DNA of 9,558 nucleotides from Xanthobacteraceae bacterium (GTDB lineage Bacteria; Pseudomonadota; Alphaproteobacteria; Rhizobiales; Xanthobacteraceae). This document shows, one piece after another, positions 7,702-9,558 of the stretch (position 1 is the stretch's first letter; every line of letters begins with the position of its first letter). The notes beneath the pieces are model-generated. The model was not told the DNA's origin. It did no database searches and was given only the letters and a program-made list of their open reading frames with translations. The DNA lies in the NCBI GenBank assembly GCA_030036975.1, contig JASHSE010000175.1, positions 1 to 9,558 of the forward strand, in the 5' to 3' direction. Position numbers and translations under genes: made by a program.

Positions 7702-8584
7702 GACGGCAAGTTCGACGTGCTCCTCTCCACCGCCATCGTCGAATCCGGCCTCGACATTCCGACCGCCAATACGCTGATCGTGCACCGTGCCGACATGTTC
7801 GGCCTGGCGCAGATCTATCAGCTGCGCGGCCGCGTCGGCCGCTCCAAGCTGCGCGCCTACGCGCTGCTGACCCTGCCGGCGAACCGCAAGATCACCCCGC
7901 ACGCCGAGCGGCGCCTGAAGGTGCTGCAATCGCTCGACACGCTCGGCGCCGGTTTTCAGCTCGCCTCTCACGATCTCGACATCCGCGGCGCTGGCAATCT
8001 CCTCGGCGAGGAGCAGTCCGGCCACATCAAGGAAGTCGGCTACGAGCTTTATCAGCAGATGCTCGAAGAGGCGGTGGCCTCGCTCAAAGCCGGCATCAGC
8101 GCGCCGGTCGCCGACAAATGGTCGCCGCAGATCACCATCGGCACGCCGGTGCTGATCCCCGAGGATTACGTCACCGACCTGCCGGTGCGGCTATCGCTCT
8201 ACCGCCGGCTCGCCGAGATCGAGGACGACCGCGCCATCGAGGCATTCGCCGCCGAGCTCGTCGACCGCTTCGGCCCGCTGCCCGAGGAGGTCGAGTATCT
8301 GCTCCAAGTCGTCGCCATCAAGACGCTGTGCCGGCGCGCCAATGTCGAGCGCATCGAAGTCGGCCCCAAAGGCGCCGTGCTGGCGTTGCGCGACAACGTC
8401 TTCGCCAACCCCGACGGCCTCATCTCTTACATCGCCAAACACGAAGCCGGCGCCCGCGTCCGCCCGGACATGAAGGTGGTGTTCTTCGACGAATGGGATG
8501 CGCCGGCCGCGCGGCTCAAAGGCGCCGCCGGCATTTTGCGGGCGCTGGTCGGGATCGCGGAGAAGGGCAAGCGGGCGGCGTGAG

Positions 8585-8726
8585 GCTGAATATTCTGCCG
8601 TGTGGTCCAGCAAGCGTAGCCTGGGTTGAGCGAGGCGAAACCCGGGAACGATCTTGCGGCGCTTATCGCCGCCCCCTGATTTCGCTGCGCTCAATCCGGG
8701 CTACTTTCCTGCCGAATATTTTCAGC
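8585..8726. terminator. Possible mfd terminator split by a repeat
   Basis: Immediately after the mfd stop, GCTGAATATTC (8585-8595) and GAATATTTTCAGC (8714-8726) form an imperfect stem whose loop is the repeat at 8616-8704 and its flanks. If the bases from 8601 to 8714 are removed at the duplicated CTGCCG (8595-8600, 8709-8714), the junction becomes a compact hairpin with a 6-nt loop. That would be a reasonable transcript end. There is no clear T-run, so the terminator role is tentative. Confidence 0.35.
8616..8704. repeat. Palindromic repeat downstream of mfd
   Basis: The left arm begins GTAGCCTGGGTTGAGCG (8616-8632). The right arm ends CGCTCAATCCGGGCTAC (8688-8704). The arms are imperfect inverted repeats of about 30 nt, with a perfect inner hairpin GCGGCG/CGCCGC at 8656-8672. 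The GTAGCCxGGxTTGAGCGxxGCGAAA type is a repeat I recognise from many proteobacterial genomes, including Bradyrhizobium. Confidence 0.8.
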
Positions 8727-9166
8727 ATAAGTAATTGTTTCTGCTGAGAGATTCGTTTGAAATTTCGTTGAATCGTGCAAAACAGCGTGGCGAAACGATT
8801 GTGAGGTCACGCGGCCGAACTGAAAAGCGATGCGGAATCAATGCTTTGTCGCTCGTGCGCGACAGCGCTTGACAAAGGCGCGCCGAGGAATAAACGCCGG
8901 CGCCGCTCGCTCATCTAAGGGGCGTCAACCGGTGACGGCCGATTGATGGAGCGGGCGCGGTGCCCGGGATGGGCTTCGTAAGCCTGTCCGCGGGCGGTTC
9001 GGAAACTCGCCCGGCCGGCCACGACGCCGGTCTGCCAGGAGCTGGCTGCCCGGGGCGCGGATCGGTTGTCCGCGACCATGAAGCGCGAGACCGGACTGAG
9101 CCGGGGCCGCGAGGTTTTTGGCAAGAGCCGCGACGGAGCGCCGAAAGGCGAGCGCGCCCCGCACAG

Positions 9167-9195
9167 CGGATGACCGCGGTAACGCGGATCATCCG
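9167..9195. repeat. Strong hairpin
   Basis: CGGATGACCGCG (9167-9178) pairs with CGCGGATCATCCG (9183-9195) apart from one bulged A at 9188. On the plus strand this gives 12 base pairs capped by a GTAA loop, which as RNA is a GNRA tetraloop. A second hairpin with the same TCATCCG ending follows 26 bp later. Confidence 0.55.
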
Positions 9196-9221
9196 TGGCG
9201 CGCGCCGCACCGGTCAGCGGG

Positions 9222-9241
9222 TTCGGATGCGCTCATCCGAA
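9222..9241. repeat. Second hairpin sharing the GGATG/CATCC core
   Basis: TTCGGATG (9222-9229) and CATCCGAA (9234-9241) form a perfect 8-bp stem with a 4-nt loop. An outer ACCGG/CCGGT pair (9209-9213, 9245-9249) may extend it. It repeats the core of the hairpin at 9167-9195. Confidence 0.5.
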
Positions 9242-9330
9242 GCGCCGGTTGCGGATCTGGACTATGCGCCTCTCGGCGCTCCGCCCCCTTATTTTATTCG
9301 GGGCAGCTTTCGTGCAGTGGCTTGGCAAAG

Positions 9331-9360
9331 CTCGGGCGCGAACAAAAAACGCGCCGCGAG
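9331..9360 (-). terminator. Possible terminator hairpin of the cysteine-rich gene
   Basis: CTCGGGCGCG (9331-9340) pairs with CGCGCCGCGAG (9350-9360), with one bulged base and an A-rich loop. On the minus strand it lies about 40 nt past the stop codon at 9401-9403. There is no T-run after the stem on the minus strand; the six Ts are in the loop. Termination is therefore only a possibility. Confidence 0.3.
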
Positions 9361-9400
9361 AACGAGGATGCTCGTGCGCGCTCTTTTCGGCTGCCGCTCG

Positions 9401-9558
9401 CTAGTGCCCGCGTTCGCAGTAAGCGATCACGCATCTGTGGTGCACGCAGGCCCAATGCGCACAGCCGTCACGACCGCCGGGACATCTTTTGCAAAGCTGC
9501 GGCAACGCCCCGTGGCACTCGTCGGCGACGCGGCATCGCTCGCCCGCGGCCTGCGCCG
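9401..9558 (-). CDS. Small cysteine-rich, probably secreted protein (5' end beyond right edge)
   Basis: A minus-strand frame is open from the right edge to TAG at 9401-9403 and gives the last 52 residues of a protein. It begins AQAAGERCRVADE, where Ala-Gln-Ala looks like a signal-peptidase cleavage site, so the start codon is probably only about 20 codons outside the window. The mature part has eight cysteines in about 40 residues, spaced C-x5-C-x7-C-x2-C-x6-C-x4-C-x4-C-x4-C, and contains GALPQLC and CAHWAC. This spacing, with C..A.EC.G.LP..C..C and CAHW.C..., resembles a conserved uncharacterised family of short secreted cysteine-rich proteins that I recall from proteobacteria. An even number of cysteines in an exported protein suggests disulfide bonds. 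No function can be assigned. It points toward mfd, so the two are convergent. Confidence 0.75.
   Translation of the reverse strand, partial: AQAAGERCRVADECHGALPQLCKRCPGGRDGCAHWACVHHRCVIAYCERGH

Larger units (their letters stand above)
4904..8583 (+). pseudogene. mfd: Transcription-repair coupling factor Mfd, frameshifted and carrying an in-frame repeat insertion
   Basis: Mfd is an SF2 translocase that pushes stalled RNA polymerase off DNA and recruits UvrA for nucleotide excision repair. The GTG at 4904 has GAGG upstream and overlaps the sdhE stop; ATG at 4919 is an alternative. Domains are an N-terminal UvrB-like module (about residues 1-400), an RNA polymerase-interacting domain (about 550-625, GDLVVHVDHGIGRFSGL), Walker A GDVGFGKT (703-710), DEEQHFG (804-810) and TATPIPRTL. 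After VM at 7685-7690 the frame changes. The first frame continues with unrelated residues to a stop after 957 codons (7777). In the other frame the family sequence resumes at YYDGKFDVLLSTAIVESGLD, includes motif VI (QLRGRVGRS), and continues through the C-terminal domain to TGA at 8581. One missing base within 7691-7695 accounts for this; restored, the protein would be about 1226 residues. The 295 codons downstream show no decay, so this is either very recent or a sequencing or assembly error. If real, motifs V-VI and the C-terminus are lost and Mfd is non-functional. About 52 extra residues near 292-343 come from a palindromic repeat. Confidence 0.9.
8731..9400. other. Non-coding stretch between mfd and the cysteine-rich gene
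   Basis: No convincing gene was found on either strand. Bases 8731-8870 are visibly less GC-rich than the rest. A TTGACA (8869-8874) lies 16 nt before a weak TAAACG (8891-8896), a poor but possible plus-strand promoter. From 8950 to 9250 the sequence is very GC-rich and contains a row of hairpins: 8952-8966, 8972-8984, 8991-9013, 9056-9074, 9167-9195 and 9222-9241. The open frames here (for example 8911-9210 minus, 9078-9173 plus) encode Arg/Pro/Ala/Ser-rich sequence without recognisable motifs or ribosome binding sites. It could hold a structured RNA, a degraded gene or plain spacer. Confidence 0.4.

Noticed and set aside
9078..9173. Short plus-strand frame (31 codons) whose stop overlaps an ATG at 9170 that opens a frame running to the window end
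   Set aside because: The ATGA overlap suggests coupling, but there is no Shine-Dalgarno sequence or recognisable motif. The second frame runs antisense through the better-supported cysteine-rich gene.

Overview
The window looks like high-GC alphaproteobacterial chromosome, most likely Rhizobiales (Bradyrhizobium/Xanthobacteraceae-like). The grounds are the GC-rich codon use, the divergent recG / sdhE-mfd arrangement that I associate with that order, and several palindromic repeats of the kind that litter these genomes. This placement rests on recognition, not on a search.

Layout. On the minus strand, reading right to left, are recG (4392-2278), a ParD/ParE toxin-antitoxin pair (2223-1617) with its own predicted promoter and operator, a secreted cupin protein (1472-888), and an FkbM-type methyltransferase that runs off the left edge (797 to <1). 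On the plus strand, sdhE (4620-4907) overlaps the start of mfd (4904-8583) by 4 nt, and a sigma70-like promoter lies upstream at 4529-4557. A long stretch without a convincing gene (8584-9400) follows. The 3' end of a small cysteine-rich, apparently secreted protein enters from the right edge on the minus strand (9401 to >9558).

Together: RecG remodels stalled forks and recombination intermediates. Mfd removes stalled RNA polymerase and recruits nucleotide excision repair. SdhE flavinylates succinate dehydrogenase. The ParDE cassette sits just past the recG stop and looks like an independent unit.

Most notable: mfd is altered twice. A structured palindromic repeat of about 150 bp is inserted in frame near residue 292, adding about 52 residues. 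A one-base loss near 7691-7695 breaks the reading frame between helicase motifs IV and V, although the following 295 codons are well conserved. Further palindromes lie in the recG leader (4406-4508), just after mfd (8616-8704, possibly with a 6-bp target duplication), and after the cupin gene (822-879). I found no tRNA, rRNA, CRISPR array, transposase or phage gene, and no convincing new multi-gene system.
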